From CAIVSN01 sp031539165 (lineage in GTDB: Bacteria > Patescibacteriota > Gracilibacteria > BD1-5 > UBA2023): 59,570 bases of DNA. Positions 29,354 to 42,721 of this stretch are shown here, in pieces (positions within the stretch are counted from its first letter, which is position 1; every line of letters starts with the position of its first letter). The notes beneath the pieces were generated by a model, which saw nothing but the letters and a program-made list of their open reading frames with translations, made no database searches and was not told where the DNA came from. The DNA lies in NCBI GenBank assembly GCA_031539165.1, contig JAVKLK010000031.1, forward strand, positions 1 through 59,570, read 5' to 3'. The position numbers were made by a program, and so were the translations under genes.

Positions 29354-32300
29354 CTATTTGATACTATATTCTGCCTCTATTACATAGAAGAGCGTGGCAA
29401 TTAATGCTCCAGATGATCGAACTTCGATCGCCAATATTCCATTCTTCGCCCCGTAGGTGAGAGTACTACTTGGCTCAAGAGTGTAGATATTTCCATCACT
29501 CGCTATTCCAAAGAGTGGTTTTCGGTTTTTTCCGGTGATGAACGCTCCATTTGGGAGAGACGGACTATTCGCCGAGTTTCGAGTCAGTGTGAATGCCTCG
29601 TCAAGGAGTACTCAGACTCATCCGCGTGCTTGGTCCATCGCTTCCTGAATTGATCCTACTTGAACTATCTTGGATGCGGTACCGAGGGCAAGCGCCTGGG
29701 TGTAGATAGTGACTCCATTCTTTCGGATAAATACAGAAGTGGGACGATCTGCCGAGGCGGCTTGCATATCAATCTGAAGTCCACTTCCTGACAACTGAAT
29801 CAATCCTCGTTGTTCATCTATGGTTGCAAGCTTTGATCCATCTGCTCCCTGGAGAATGACTCCCGTTCCTTGACTTGGAGTAATTTTGAACCCTCCGCTC
29901 GTATCGCTCTTTGCTGTTTCTCAAATTCTCTTCAAAAGTCATCCACGGAAGCGCAGTAAGTCTATTGGTTCGTTTGCGAGGGTTTCATCGAGAGATCCTG
30001 CGACAGATGAGCCAGATTGAGATTGAATGTTTGGAAGGGGAGAGTAAATCACAAGAGATGATTCTTTGTTTGAAGTGTTGCCCACCTCATCGGTTGCCCA
30101 GAATCGAATTTTCTTTGTGAACAATGATTCCTGAGGTCGGACAAAAATCTCGAGAGGATTGGAACCCTTTCGGATGGTTCCGGTGCCTGTTTCAGAGTCA
30201 CGGTCATTCTCTTTTATTCCGTCACCATTTGTGTCGACATCAAGATTTGTATCAACAAATACCTCCTTAATCCCTGAATTATCCCGAATCATTTCCGAGA
30301 GGTCTATCTTGTAGTCTTGGTAGACCGGTGCTCGAAGTGTCGTGGCGAGAGTGAAAGTTGGAGGCTCTGTATCAGCCTGTATTTGTGGTGAGAGAAGGGT
30401 AATGAGGGCGGTGGTATGATTCTCTTTTGTTATCACTCAGAGTTTTGCGTAGTACCAAGCATTTTCTTGTCGTAATGAGACAGAATACTCTGTGGACTTC
30501 GATCAGAGATCGTAGGCCTGATATTGGATAGGACCATTCATCTGGAGTTCTGCACCATTATAGTACTCCAAATCAATTCGCGCTCATCGGAGGGAGATAT
30601 CAATGTTGGTTTGTTTGAATACAGGAAGTCACTTGAGCGATCCAAGATCAACGGTTCGTTTTGTAGTCGGAGCGGAAGTATCGATAATTACCACTTCTCC
30701 GGAGAGAACTTCTATATCCATGGTTGCCTGGAATGCGAGCTCTCCTGATTCTGGAATCGATTGAATTCCTCCCGTAGGCGTGCCAGTTGTATCAGCAAGT
30801 TGATATCGAACTCGAGCACCTGCAGTACTTGTATATATGGATCGGTTTGCAGAAACTCGAATCTTTTCCCCCGTTCGGAGTATTCTATGAACTGGGCCGC
30901 TCATAGTTGCTTCTCACCGTCCTGCTCCATAGACCGCAAAGGGCTTTCGCAGAATGAGCCCAGGCTTGCTTGCATCCTGAATGGTATCGTTTGTGATATC
31001 TGGGACAAGGTCGACTCGAGATACCTTGGTTCCTCATTCGATGAGACCGATATTTTCTCCTCGCATTTCTCGGATATGTCGATCGATATAGTCGTAGAAT
31101 TCGAGAGCAAAGAGGGTATCTTTTTGGGCATTTGCCGGCTTGAATCCAAAATTTACTTCTCCCGAAGCCGCGAAACGTTCCGTGAAATGGTTGGGTGCCG
31201 TTGGTGTTGTAGACGCATCAAGAATATCAGAGAGAGATACGCTTGATACACTTTCGGTACTTGGACTTGGGCGACTTCCTCCTATTCGCTCTTTTATATA
31301 GAGTCATTCACCGCTTTGGTATATGTATTCGATTGTCCCATTCCCAAATCTATCGACTGCGAGAGCTCGTTCATTTCCGGTGAGGTCATCCGTGTAATCG
31401 AACAGTCGAATCTGTTTGCCATCCTGCATGGCATAGATTCCTCGGTACTCGTACTGAACAAGATTTCCCGATTCAGCGGAGCTTGCTGTTGTGGCTCCAA
31501 TGTCGAATGAATTTTTCTCCACTGCTGCCTGATAGACTGCCGCACGCTCTTTGAGCTCGGAAGCTGCCTCTTGTATCCCATCTGAAGTCTTTGGGTTGAG
31601 CATTTCAGTGTATGACTCAAAGGCGAGAGCATTGTACTTCTGGAAATCTGGAAGGGGTGACTCCGTAGAAGTTTCTGCTGGGTTTGCCGTAGTAAGAGTA
31701 AAACTTCCGCTTGCTTGTTTTGTCTTCCCAAAGGCTTCACCGAGAGTTTTTCTTCCTTGCTGCACTTCCGCAAGTTCTGCCTTAAGTCGAGCTGTTTCAG
31801 CAAGTTCGTCTTGAATGAATCGGTTTGCGATACCAAATTTCCCCGCATTTTCTGACTTGAGTTTTGCAGCAAGTTCAGAAGCTTCCGCATCTCCTCGCTT
31901 TCGAAGGTTTTCTGACATACTTGCAAGAAGCTTGAATTCTTCTGTCCCAGGAGTGGCGTGTGTATGGGCTAGCTCATCTTGGAGGTTTGCGCGTGCGTCT
32001 TCGTAAGAAACAGGAACATTTGCGTACGCCTGTCCTTGTCGGAGGGTGGTGACGAAAGCTTGTGCAAGAGTCTGAACATACCGTTTTGCGAGACTTCTTT
32101 GTTCGTCCGAAAGGGCGAGGATATCTCCAGTAGGAGCCATGCTTGTTGGACCAACTCGGATTTCTTTGTTTCCAGGGTTTATACCTCGTAGATCGACATT
32201 TCCTTTCACTCCAGGAATCTCCGCCGTCACGTTGGAAAGGTTGGCCGTGAAGGTGTTGAATGGCTCAAATGTTGCCCGTGCCATCTCCAAGAGGAAATCA

Positions 32301-35300
32301 ACTTGGAATTCAAAGTTCACAAAGGTGGTAACTTTTATCGCATCAATGAAACTTGCGTTAAATTGAGGAAACTCGATATTGAGGAAATCAATTTTTAATT
32401 TTCCTTGGCGTTCCGTAATTTGGGCAATTTGATCTCCTGCTCGCCATTCTGGAACAAATGGATTTGAACGCATAATACAGAGTACTTTTGCGATAATCTT
32501 GAGAATATTCAGAGTGAACTTTATGCTTCCAAATAATTTTGGAATGGTAGGAGGCGGTGGAAGCTCAGGAAGTTCGACTGTTGGGAGTGTTGGAAGATCG
32601 GGAAGATTTGGAAGCGGAGGTATCTGCGGAAGGACTGGAACTCATGGAAGTCCTACTCCAAGCTTTGGTACGGTTGGGAGTAAGAGTCTCGGAAGCTGAG
32701 GAAGTACAAATGGAGTTGCCGTAAATACGAACTCTGGCATTGGGATACGAAGACCCAGACGAACATTATGAAGATCGAGGATAATATCAGGCCATTTCGG
32801 GAATCGAATAATCGGAATGGAAGGTACTACCGACTTCAAGAGTTTGAACTTGAAATGTTTTGCATCGTATCGTTCGTTTCTACATACGCCACATTCTGCG
32901 TTGTATTTGTAGAACAGATTTGGGATGAGTTGCCATCCTTTGAGAATATTTTTTATGAGCTCTCCAAATTCCACCCATGCCTTGAAGCGAAGTGCATTGT
33001 TCCCGATGAAGACATCCAGCATATTTTGAATGGCGGTAACATTACACAGGAGCTGTGATGCATAGCGCTCTTTCCAGGTGAGGTATTTTGCGAGCTTATC
33101 CGGGAATTTTTTGTATTCCTCAACCGTACGAATATTTTCTCCTATTCCATTCGAGAGCTCTTCTGCTCGAACGATGATACTGGTATCAACTCCCTCTTTG
33201 GTACCGAGTGCTGCGTAGGCTTTTTTCTTGTCTTCAATTTCTCTTTTCCATTGCGCTTGGGTTGCCTTTGCCGAAACAAGCCATTTATTGAGTTCCTCTT
33301 CTCCGATATCTGGATAGGTTACATTGAGCGTGTGTCGTTCAAATTTTAGAAGAGGAAGGCGCGCCATGAATTCATAGGCTGCCTTTACTCCCGAAATAGT
33401 GCGACCCGCTTGTTCGCTCTTTAGCACTGCGGTTCCATTTGCTGACCCAGAAGCATACTGCTGTCCGAGCTTGTCGCTAAATCCAGCCCAGCCACTGTCT
33501 ATAGCTCCCTGAAAATCAGGATTGATGATATAGAGCGTTGGAAGACTCGTCAGTTTATTGGCCACTTCTTCCAGCTGTCGGTTTACCCAATCCATGATGA
33601 AATCAGGGAAAGCGGAGACTCGATCGTGTTTGATTTTTTCGATGAAGCCGGTGTCAAAGTTCTTGATATTTTTTGGATCGATGGAGAGCTCAAATGGATC
33701 GCCACCCCCAGTTGAATTATTTCCGATTCGTAGGAGCGGAAGACTTGGCATTCGGAAACTTCCTCGACCTGCCGTATTTGCCACAATGTCACTTACTACA
33801 GAGGTATTTCCGTTCAGATATTTCTTTATATTTGAGCGATCAGTTTCTGAGAGTGTTTCTGAAGGACTTTTTGCCTTACACCCGTTTGCGTTAATGGTTC
33901 CGTTATCCGTGCTTCCCAGTTCACTGATAGAGCCGTCAGAGCCATCGTCTGCACATCCTGCAAGAGGCTTCGCCGCAACGATACAGTTTCCTCCAGGCAC
34001 AAGAGGGGATACCCCTTGTGGAGGAAGGTTTCCTGTCACTTTGGCTGGCCCTCCATAACAGGCTGCCACCCCAACTGATCCCGTAATAGTTGGTGTGATA
34101 AAGAGTCGGAACGTATTGGTCGGTGACCAAGTTCCAAGACGACCTCCTGCACTGTTTGGTCAGCAGAATGGCCCAGGAATATATGCCTGAGAATGCATAG
34201 GGAATGCGCTTGGAAGACAGCAAGGAGTCTTTCCACACATAGTCTGGTTTCCGGTGAGAGCGCTGAACACAGGGTACCCCGTATCAGGCGTAAGCGGATA
34301 TATCGGACTTCCAAAAAGAACCGGTGCGGATCCTGGCGCAAGTGGTGCCCAGTTCAGAGGCAGAGCGAGACAGCTTCCTCCTCCGAATCCACAGCCAAGA
34401 CCTTGCACAATTGTATCAATTTGACTATTGATGGTGTCTACTTGTGTTTCAGACATTCCTGAAAGATCTACTGACCCTCGGAGTCCGGTTTTTGGATCAT
34501 AGGAAAAGAGTTCTCCTCCTTTCCACTCTGATGCATCAGGAATCCCCAGGTCTGGACGAATAATGTCTGCCTGTCTTCCTGCTAGGCTAAAATGATTGAA
34601 GGTTGATTTTGTGAGAATTTTCCATCCAATCCCACTCACGCTTCCATTTGACCATTCTGGCTTTGAGCGTTCATTCATTTGGAGTACACACTCTTCTTGG
34701 GAGGTAACTTTCCCAGAAGTATCCAGGGTTTTTGATATTCCACGAGCTCGGATTTTTAGCTCTCCTGTGAGATCGGTTGCGGAATCTCGATTGAATGTCT
34801 GCTCAACCCCCACCAGATAGAGATCACTTGTAACCGTTCCAGGAGCTCCACAGGCCTTCCCTGATAGATCAGAAACATCGCCAGCAGATATCTTCCCTGA
34901 ACTTGCCGACAGGGCAGTAAATCCTGCGGTTGCCTTCACGGGAACGTCATCTTTCTGAGATACGGGATTCGACTGAACAAACCCCGGTTTTGCCACGATT
35001 CGTGCAATTTGGAAACCTGTTCCATCAATCACTCCACCATTTGGAACTTCTCGGAAAATGAGAATTCCTGAGCTGAGAGGATTCCATTGACTCGAACGAA
35101 TCTCGTCGGATCAGCCTTCTCCAGAGAGAAGATCGATATAGTCAGGCTGACCATTTCCATTAAAGTCTGTAAATTTCCCATCGAGCTTCCCAGATGCATC
35201 TCCTTGATTTTGTGGAGCTCGTTTCACTCGAATATAGCTTCGAGGGGCAGGAGTGGTGGACTTCCATACGATTTCTTCGTCTCCACAGACCGCATTTCCA

Positions 35301-38300
35301 TTGAGAGCTACATCACCGTACACATCATCTGTTTCAAATATTCCCACTCGGAACTTTCCATAAGAAAGAGCGCTCGCGACAATTTCGTACTGGATGGTTA
35401 GCTTGCCTCCTGACGGGAGAGATAGTCCGTCAAATTGGTAGTCAAAGTCACCACTGGTAATAGACTGAAGTTCTCCTTGTTTGATGACGGATCCACCACT
35501 TCCGAATACGGAATATTGCAGAGCGTCTCCTTCACGGAATACATTTCGTTCGTTACTATCGAGATAACTCACTCCATTCAAAGGCGCTCCCGTTTCATTG
35601 GAGAGAGTAATACTTACCGTTACGGCATCCCCCGCCTGGAGAGTGCCTCCGTTTTTGTCCGTGTACCGCTTTTCTACTCGGATATTTTTGCCATCGGCAA
35701 ATTCAGACCGAAGATAGGTGAGGGTTTCGGGTATGGTCGTGTCGGTGAGAGCGCTCGTGCTGAAGCTTCCACTTGCCGCTTTCTCCTGTGTTGTGGAGAT
35801 GGCCGTTTGTATTTGTTGTTGAAGTGCTATGTTTGGCGATCCGGGGTTATTTGGGTCATCGGCAACCGCGGCGGCAATTCGGACTTCTTGGGCTTGAGTG
35901 CCACTTGTGATTTGTCTTGTCCCGGGATGTTGGTAGTAGAGCTTACTGTTCAAGAGACGTATTTGATCCGCTGCCGAGAGTGTTCCTGTGTCTTCTGAGG
36001 CTGATTCTTTTGCGTAGTCTGATTGGGTAGGAGCTTTGATTTCTTGAATTCCTTGCCATCGAATCGCTCATCCCGTTGATACAGCATCGGATTGAAGCAT
36101 GAGCCCAATGTTGCTATCAAGAAGCTTCTTCGTAAAGAGCATTCCTTCCGAATCGGTATTTCCATACAGAATATTGAGCTCCCCGGAATCATCGGATATC
36201 ACGAGATCCGTCTTCCCATCCTTGTCCATATCAAATACCTCCAGCTGCATGATGGCTCCTCGTAGTGAGACAGGAGATCCTTCGGTATTTTTTATGCGAA
36301 GCGGTATCCGAGTAAATTTCCCATTTTTGTTCTCGAGCACGATGAGCTGTCCTTTTTTGTCTACCATGACAATATCCCAGAATCCATCTCCAGAAAAGTC
36401 TCCCGCTACTTTTCTTTCGGGTCCTGCGTCTACCACATATACGAGATAGCCGAGACTCTTATATGTACCAGAGAAATTTTGAATTAATTCTACTCGACCA
36501 TCAGTATAGAATACCACGATGTCTTGCATTCCATCATGGTTGTAGTCGAGGGTGTTATAGGATTCTATGGTTCCTCCGAGTGAGCCATCAATTCTCTTCC
36601 CGAGAGTTCTGTCATAGCCATTTTGAGTATTTCCGAGCTCTGGAAGTCGTGCCACGGGATCTCCGAGTACGATTTGAGAATAGGTGAGTGATGCTTTTGT
36701 TGCCTCTCCCACGCTTGCTCCTGCGGCGAATTCAAGGTGAGAGGTGTTTCCTCCACCGAAGCCAATTCCTTCTTTATCGGAGAACTGTTCAAGCCCAACC
36801 TTTCCAGAAGACCCAATCATATCTCTGTCTACACTGTTGGAAGACTCGCTTATTTGGTATACTTGTATTCCTCGAGCTCCAAAGGAGGAGTTTCCGAGAT
36901 AGTTCTGTTGAACAGCATATCGAGGAGAAATGCTTTCGTATACGAGGACTCCAGGATTTGAAGCAAGAAGTGTATCGATATCTCCACGTCCCTGAACAAT
37001 ACGGTCAGCGTTCCATTTCATTCCAATCTTTCCGATAAGTACCCCGTTGCTCTTTACGGAGATTGCGAGAAGATTCTTCGTTTCTTTCCCGTCCACTTCG
37101 AGGGTGATGGCTGGATATTTACGAATACTTCACTTTGCATCTATTTCCAGAACAGGTACTCCATCGAGCGTTAACCCGAGCGTATTTGACTTGGTGACTT
37201 TGCTTGAGCCAACCCCCTTCAGTACAATATACGAAGTACTTCATCCGATATCACAAGCGTCAAGTGTCTCGCTTTCGCTTGTTTCGCAAGCATAGAGGGG
37301 AGTGTTCTCCGCGGTATTCAAATAGAGCTGTCCTATCGTCTCTCGTCGAAATGGATCGTATATATTGAGCGTTGTTTTCTCCCGAGATGACCCTACGTCA
37401 ATCCGCGCAAGAGAGCTATCGGATAGGCTCACTTTCCCTCCTGGAGTTACTCCAGTGACAATGGATTGTTTCTTTCCGGTACCGAGGAGACTCGTTACTG
37501 CGAGAGACTGACTCTCCGGAGCAAAAAGAAGTGCACCAGCAAGGTAATTGGGAACGGTTACGTTTCCGTAATCCGCACCAAGCAGAGTGGTCGAGAGGAT
37601 ATTGTAGTTTGTTTTTGCGAGTTTCGCCGCATTCCAGAGATAGTAGGTTTCGATGAATCCAACATTTTTGCTTAATCCTTTTATGGTGATGCTTGCCCCA
37701 CTTTTGTCTTGCACGGTGAAACTGTTGCTCTCAAGTCAAGGCGAGACAGTTGCGATATAGTAGAGAGTTCCTGGGTTTTTGGTGGCACGCAGAGTAGCAC
37801 TTGCAACTCCTCGAGAGAATCCGGTTGCTCCTTCTATGGAACCATATTTCCCGAATCCTTCCGGAATCTTGAAGTCTATCGTCATTCCTGGGGCGTGATT
37901 GTAGGCAATGTTCCCGAATCGATCGTACAGACGAGCTTCGATGGTGGTTTTGGAGTCTCGATTTGCTTCAAGCATCGAGTTGGTCGAACTCAGTCCAACT
38001 CGCATAGGTACATCAGGAAGAAGATTCAGACTTCCCCCTACAACTTCTTTGATTCAAGGAACTTGTACATCAACTTTGATAGCTTCTCCTGCTACTGTAC
38101 CGGGAATAAATCAGATTTTTTGCGTTGAAACCCCGTTCTGAATTTGAACAAAAGGAGTGGTGAATTTCCCTGAATTTTTTGGGAAATCGAGAGAGACTAT
38201 TCCATTGAACCCATCTAATACTTTTCCCTCGTTATCGACAATTTTGAGAGATACTTCTTTCTCGGGACTCCCAACTACGAAATCCTTTGGCATTTCCATC

Positions 38301-41300
38301 GCAATTTTGGCAGAGTCTATGGACCGCACTTGAATGGTCTTCTCAATCTTCTTCCCATCACTCAGAGTGAGAGAGAGCTCTATGGAGAGTGTATTTCCTC
38401 CAGAATTCGAGCTTACTTCAAGGCTTGTTGTTCCTTCGACGGTCACTTTTTTGAGTTTTGTATCGGAATTTTCAACAAAGAATCATCCACCACTCACTTT
38501 TGCTTCCAGGGTGAGAAGATTTCCTTTGGCAATATTGCCAAAGTCATCCATGATTCTGACAAGAATGGTGTTTTTTTGTCATTTCACAAAGAGGCTTGAG
38601 CTTGCTATGGCGTCAATACGAGTAGGTTTCGCCGCAAGGATGCTTACAGGAACTGTTCCAAAGCGCCCGTTCCCGTCGATAAATTCAAACCGATAATTCC
38701 CTGATTGCTTCAAAAGAGATCCGTCGTATCGATAGGTGTCGCTCGTGATTTTTGTGGTGTCTTGAAGAACCGTTCCATCTATATCATCAAGAATGCGCAC
38801 TTCAAGAGGACGCTTCACCTCTTCGGTCGAGGTCGCTCCAGTGTCTCACTTCTGAATAGCGAAATCGAATGTGATATTTTGCGCGGCTCCAGCTGGCTGA
38901 CTTGTGGATGCTGAAGTTTCCGATGATCCATTGAGCTGGACTACTGGGTGTACTTTCAATGATTCACTTCGGACTTCAACCGTGATTTCGTTGGAAGTTT
39001 TTGTGAAGGCTATCGCATCGTTTTTATCCTTTGGTGCTACCGTTGCATCCAGTGTTACATCCACATCAAGGTTGAGTGAAGTGAGTCCGTACTGGGAGGT
39101 TCCAGCTTCCGCTCTGACTTTGGCAGGGATGAATTGGATATATTTCTGAAGAGTCTCTTGTTTCCCAGAATCTCCACTTCCTCCTCGGGCGTACACTACT
39201 CTATCCGTATTAGATGGTGTATTGCCTAGAAGTGCTTGTCCTGCCTTGAGTACAATGCGCTTCACATCGAAAAATACTTCATTGAAAGAGTCGTGTGCGA
39301 GAATTCGGTCATCCTTTTTCAGAGTAGCAGTAAGGAAGGCATTGGTTCTATATCCGATTCTTCGCAATGGAGTGGTAAGCTCAATGGAGCCGTCCTTCAC
39401 CCATTCATATCCGTCGGGAATTTCATTTTGATTGATATCTGCTTGCCAATCGGGTTTCCCATCGCGGTTCGTATCAATCGCTGCGAAGAAATTTCGGTCT
39501 TGCTGTTTTTTGGCGGAGAGCGAAGGTCCGCATGAGCCAGCATTAATCGTTGGAGGAAGAATATTTCCGAGCCAGCAGAATACCGCAGGAAGCCATTGCC
39601 AGATAGGTACTCCCTCGGGAGGACCACACTTGAAGTCTGCGGAGTTCTCCTGGAATGAACTGATATTTGCTCCATCGAGAAGTTGCGTGAGTGATGATGC
39701 GTCTGTTTGGATATCGGAAATTTCTTTTGGAGGGGCGTTTTTTGCTTCTGGATCTATTTTTACATACATGTTCTGCGCATCTCCAGGACCTCCAATATAT
39801 CCAAGCTCGTATCCTGATCGCTTCCCGGCAAGAGGGTAGTCTCGATTTCCATCGGTGTCGAGATAATTTTCCAGCACGAAAGTGTACTTACTCGTGACAT
39901 TTCGCTCATTGTACCAAAGAAGCGTATCAATAAGAGTGGAGAGAGTGTTTCCTGAGTTTGCAAGAATTCCGAAGAGATCAACCGTCACATTGGGGAATTC
40001 CCCGCTCTTGAGTGCGTCATAGAGGGCTCTCTCTTTTCAAGAAAGCTTGCTTGGAGCCTGCTCTGAGAGAATGCTATTGAGCTCGGTGCTTTTTGCATCG
40101 AGGACTTCTTTGATCTTGGCTCGAACAGTCTCAGCAGTGAGATTCTCCTCATTTTGCCAAGTCATTCGGAAAAAATTCGGGTATTCTATTTTGAGAGTTT
40201 TTCCGTTTGGTGCAATGAAATCAATATACCGATTTTGGTCGCTTGCGAGGGATGGAGTGGTGAGTCCCTTGAGGGCTGCGCCGTATTCTTCATCGGTCGG
40301 AGATTTGTGCTCAATCCATGAAGGAATGCGCTTGAAGGCGTAGGACTGCTGATATTCTTTATAGCTTGCCGATTCTCCGCTTCCTTCGGTACATCCGGCT
40401 CCGAATTGTTTGGAGAAGCTCGGATTCATCGTTACCGTGAGTACGGTACATGCGGGAGGAGTGACAGTGTTTGTGATTGCTTGTTCGAAGAGAGTGCTCC
40501 CACTTCCTGCCATTGTTTTGTGTCCAAGGGCTCCAGCGCTATCACGCATGACACAGGTGAATTTGGTCCCTTGGGTCTGTGCTGGATGATAAAAATATGA
40601 GCGGTTTCCTCCCTCTGCATCGTCGTAGGTCACCACATAGGGGTCTGCAATAAAATTCTCCTGCTTACAGTCATCAGGGCTTGCTATCTTGAGAGGGGAA
40701 TCCTTGGGGAGCTCGTTTTGTCCTTGAAGGTCAAAAGTAGGGAATATATAGTTCTTGTAGGTCGGATTTTTGAGGGTGAATTTGGTCCCAAGCTTATCAG
40801 AGTATGCGGAGTAATCACTCGGACTCGTGGCATCTTGGAGGTTTTTTAGATCGTTGGCGCTCAGGTTTGTGGTGCTGAGGTTGAGGGGGGAGTTTCCTCC
40901 CCAGAAGTCTTTGGTTTGAGGAACTCCACCAGCAAAACAGGTAACCGCGTTTTGAGAAAGCAGCTGGACATCACCCTGAATATTTTGGATATTGAACCCG
41001 CGGTTTGCTTCTACTGCAAGACTTGAACCTCGGACGATGGAACACTCCCGAGCGGAAGTGATTTCGGAGGCCTTCTTCCCGAAATAGTAATTTTGATAGA
41101 GTACCGCAGATGGAGCTTGTCCTCCTGAAGTGGTGGAAGACCCAATGGTACTTCCACTCATGGATACCGGAATGGCGAGGTCACGAGAAAGCCCGTTCTT
41201 CACGAGCCCATCAATCATATTCTCGACGACGGTATTGCTGTCTTTGAGCACTCGTTTCATGAACTCGTCTCGTTTGGAGACCATGACGGGCGCTATATCT

Positions 41301-42328
41301 GCTCGGACATTGTTGGATGCGCTGTATCGTCCTGTGTTGTAGACAAATTTGAGAATGTCTCCGATATGTTTCTCGTTGAAGATTTCAAAAAACTGCTTCG
41401 TTGTCTTCAGAATAGAGGCCTTGGTTTGGATGTCTGGCGAGCTAGAAAAATCCGTTGTTTCTATCTGGGGAATGGATACGCCAAGTTCCGCAAGGGTCGC
41501 CGCATCTGTCCCATCGGCACTGTCTTGGAATCGCTGGTAGGCATCGTAGAGAGTCTTGGCAAGGTGTTTATTGAATCGATTGTAGGCAATGTCTTCCATG
41601 TATTCCAAGCCAAGATTGTAGGCTTTCCAATCTACTGGCTTCACGGCTGCCTGATCGTGCGTCAAATCCATGTAAAATACATAGGGCTCTTGAAGCGGAT
41701 TCGAAAAAATCCCCTGCTTCGTGTAGAAGGCATGGGTTTTGTCAAAGAATTCCACGAGTTTCTCCTCATCGGTATCGCTATTTCCCGTATTTGGTTGGAT
41801 GACTCCGTGCCAAATCTCCGGAACATCTCGTCCTATCGGACTACTTCATGCCTCGTAGTATCCTTTTTGAGAATCGTACAAGAATACCTTATCATCGAAA
41901 TCAACATAGGGGTAGATACTGAGGAATGTTTTTCCCGATTTGTGTACTACCGGAATTGGGAGCTTTCCCACCAGCACCGTCCCCACCAGTCGAGATATCC
42001 CATTTCCGTCTCCGTGGTAGTAGAGTTTCTCGTTCAGGGCGGCGATGGAGTGAGGAGCCGCATTATCCGGAACTTCTACAATTACCACTCTCGTATTGGT
42101 GAGTGCTGCTTGGATATCGTTGGCATACCGCTTGACTCGCCCTTTTACGTCTCCAGAGTTTGCAGACTCGCTAATAATGATCGATACAAGGTTTGGCGCA
42201 TCGCTTCCTGCCGCAAGGGTACGAGGAATCGTGAAAGGGAACTGAACGGTTTGGCTCGCAAAAATGACAAAGATTAACAATGACGAGAGCCACTTTTTGA
42301 GGCGTTCTTTTGAGGCGATTTTTGGCAT
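29354..42328 (-). CDS. Giant secreted multidomain surface protein (4324 aa)
   Basis: One uninterrupted minus-strand frame of 4325 codons with about 25 UGA glycines; I checked every junction between UGA-delimited segments and saw no TAA or TAG. The N-terminus is a Sec signal peptide (basic SKERLKKW, hydrophobic LSSLLIFVIFA, ending TLAAG). Residues ~45-180 faintly resemble C25/caspase-like peptidases (VLVGKLPIPVV, YPYVDFDD). EF-hand/thrombospondin-3-like Ca loops follow (DTNRDGKPDW, ~952; DINQNEIPDGYE). Invasin-type Ig-like repeats cover ~1170-1450. VCBS/FG-GAP-like repeats (DYNHDGMQDIVV, GDFSGDGFWDIV, DMDKDGKTDLVI) cover ~1930-2080. A Pro-rich spacer and coiled coil lie at ~3230-3500, and Ig-like modules near the end. 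There is no LPxTG or clear C-terminal TM. The likely role is adhesion or host contact; this is inference. Confidence 0.88.
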
Positions 42329-42357
42329 GGAATTGAGGCGTTTTCTTGGCTATCGGC

Positions 42358-42385
42358 ATAGTATCATATTTGTCTTTCAATGCAA
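42358..42385 (-). promoter_or_regulatory. Promoter of the giant gene
   Basis: Minus strand: TTGCAT (42385-42380), 16-bp spacer, TACTAT (42363-42358); about 29 nt from the -10 box to the ATG. Confidence 0.6.
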
Positions 42386-42520
42386 GGACAGGCGGAGTAT
42401 TTCTACAAAAAAATTCGACAATATCTCCGCTTTCTCTACAATGCGGGCGACCTCGAAAGAGAGTTGTGTTTTGATTGTTCGGATTCATCCCTGATTTCTC
42501 GCAATCAAGCTCGCTCATTC

Positions 42521-42596
42521 GGGCTTGTAGCTCAGTAGGTAGAGCAGCGCCCTTTTAAGGCGAAGGTCCCGGGTTCGAGCCCCGGCAAGCCCACCA
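42521..42596 (+). tRNA. tRNA-Lys (UUU)
   Basis: A full cloverleaf with acceptor GGGCTTG/CAAGCCC, anticodon loop CTTTTAA (anticodon UUU), T-loop TTCGAGC and encoded CCA. Base pair 27-43 is a G-A mismatch. It marks the left edge of the restriction-modification operon. Confidence 0.97.
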
Positions 42597-42606
42597 TGAA
42601 AAACCA

Positions 42607-42638
42607 AAAAGACTCCACGCAAGTGGGGTCTTTTGTTT
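42607..42638 (+). terminator. Terminator after tRNA-Lys
   Basis: AAAAGACTCCAC-GCAA-GTGGGGTCTTTT followed by a T run. Confidence 0.88.
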
Positions 42639-42721
42639 TTGATCGTTTAATTTCTGAAATTCTCTAGTTTCTGTACAATTTCCAGTGTTTTTTGTCACCA
42701 ATTTTATTGATTATACCAGCT

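Noticed and set aside
36068..37096. Integrin-like stand-alone FG-GAP protein.
   Set aside because: The DxNxDGxxD repeats are an internal segment of the giant protein frame, not a separate gene.
29354..42328. A string of 15 or more separate genes or pseudogenes on the minus strand.
   Set aside because: All segments share one frame and are separated only by UGA, which is glycine here; I read each junction and found no TAA or TAG.
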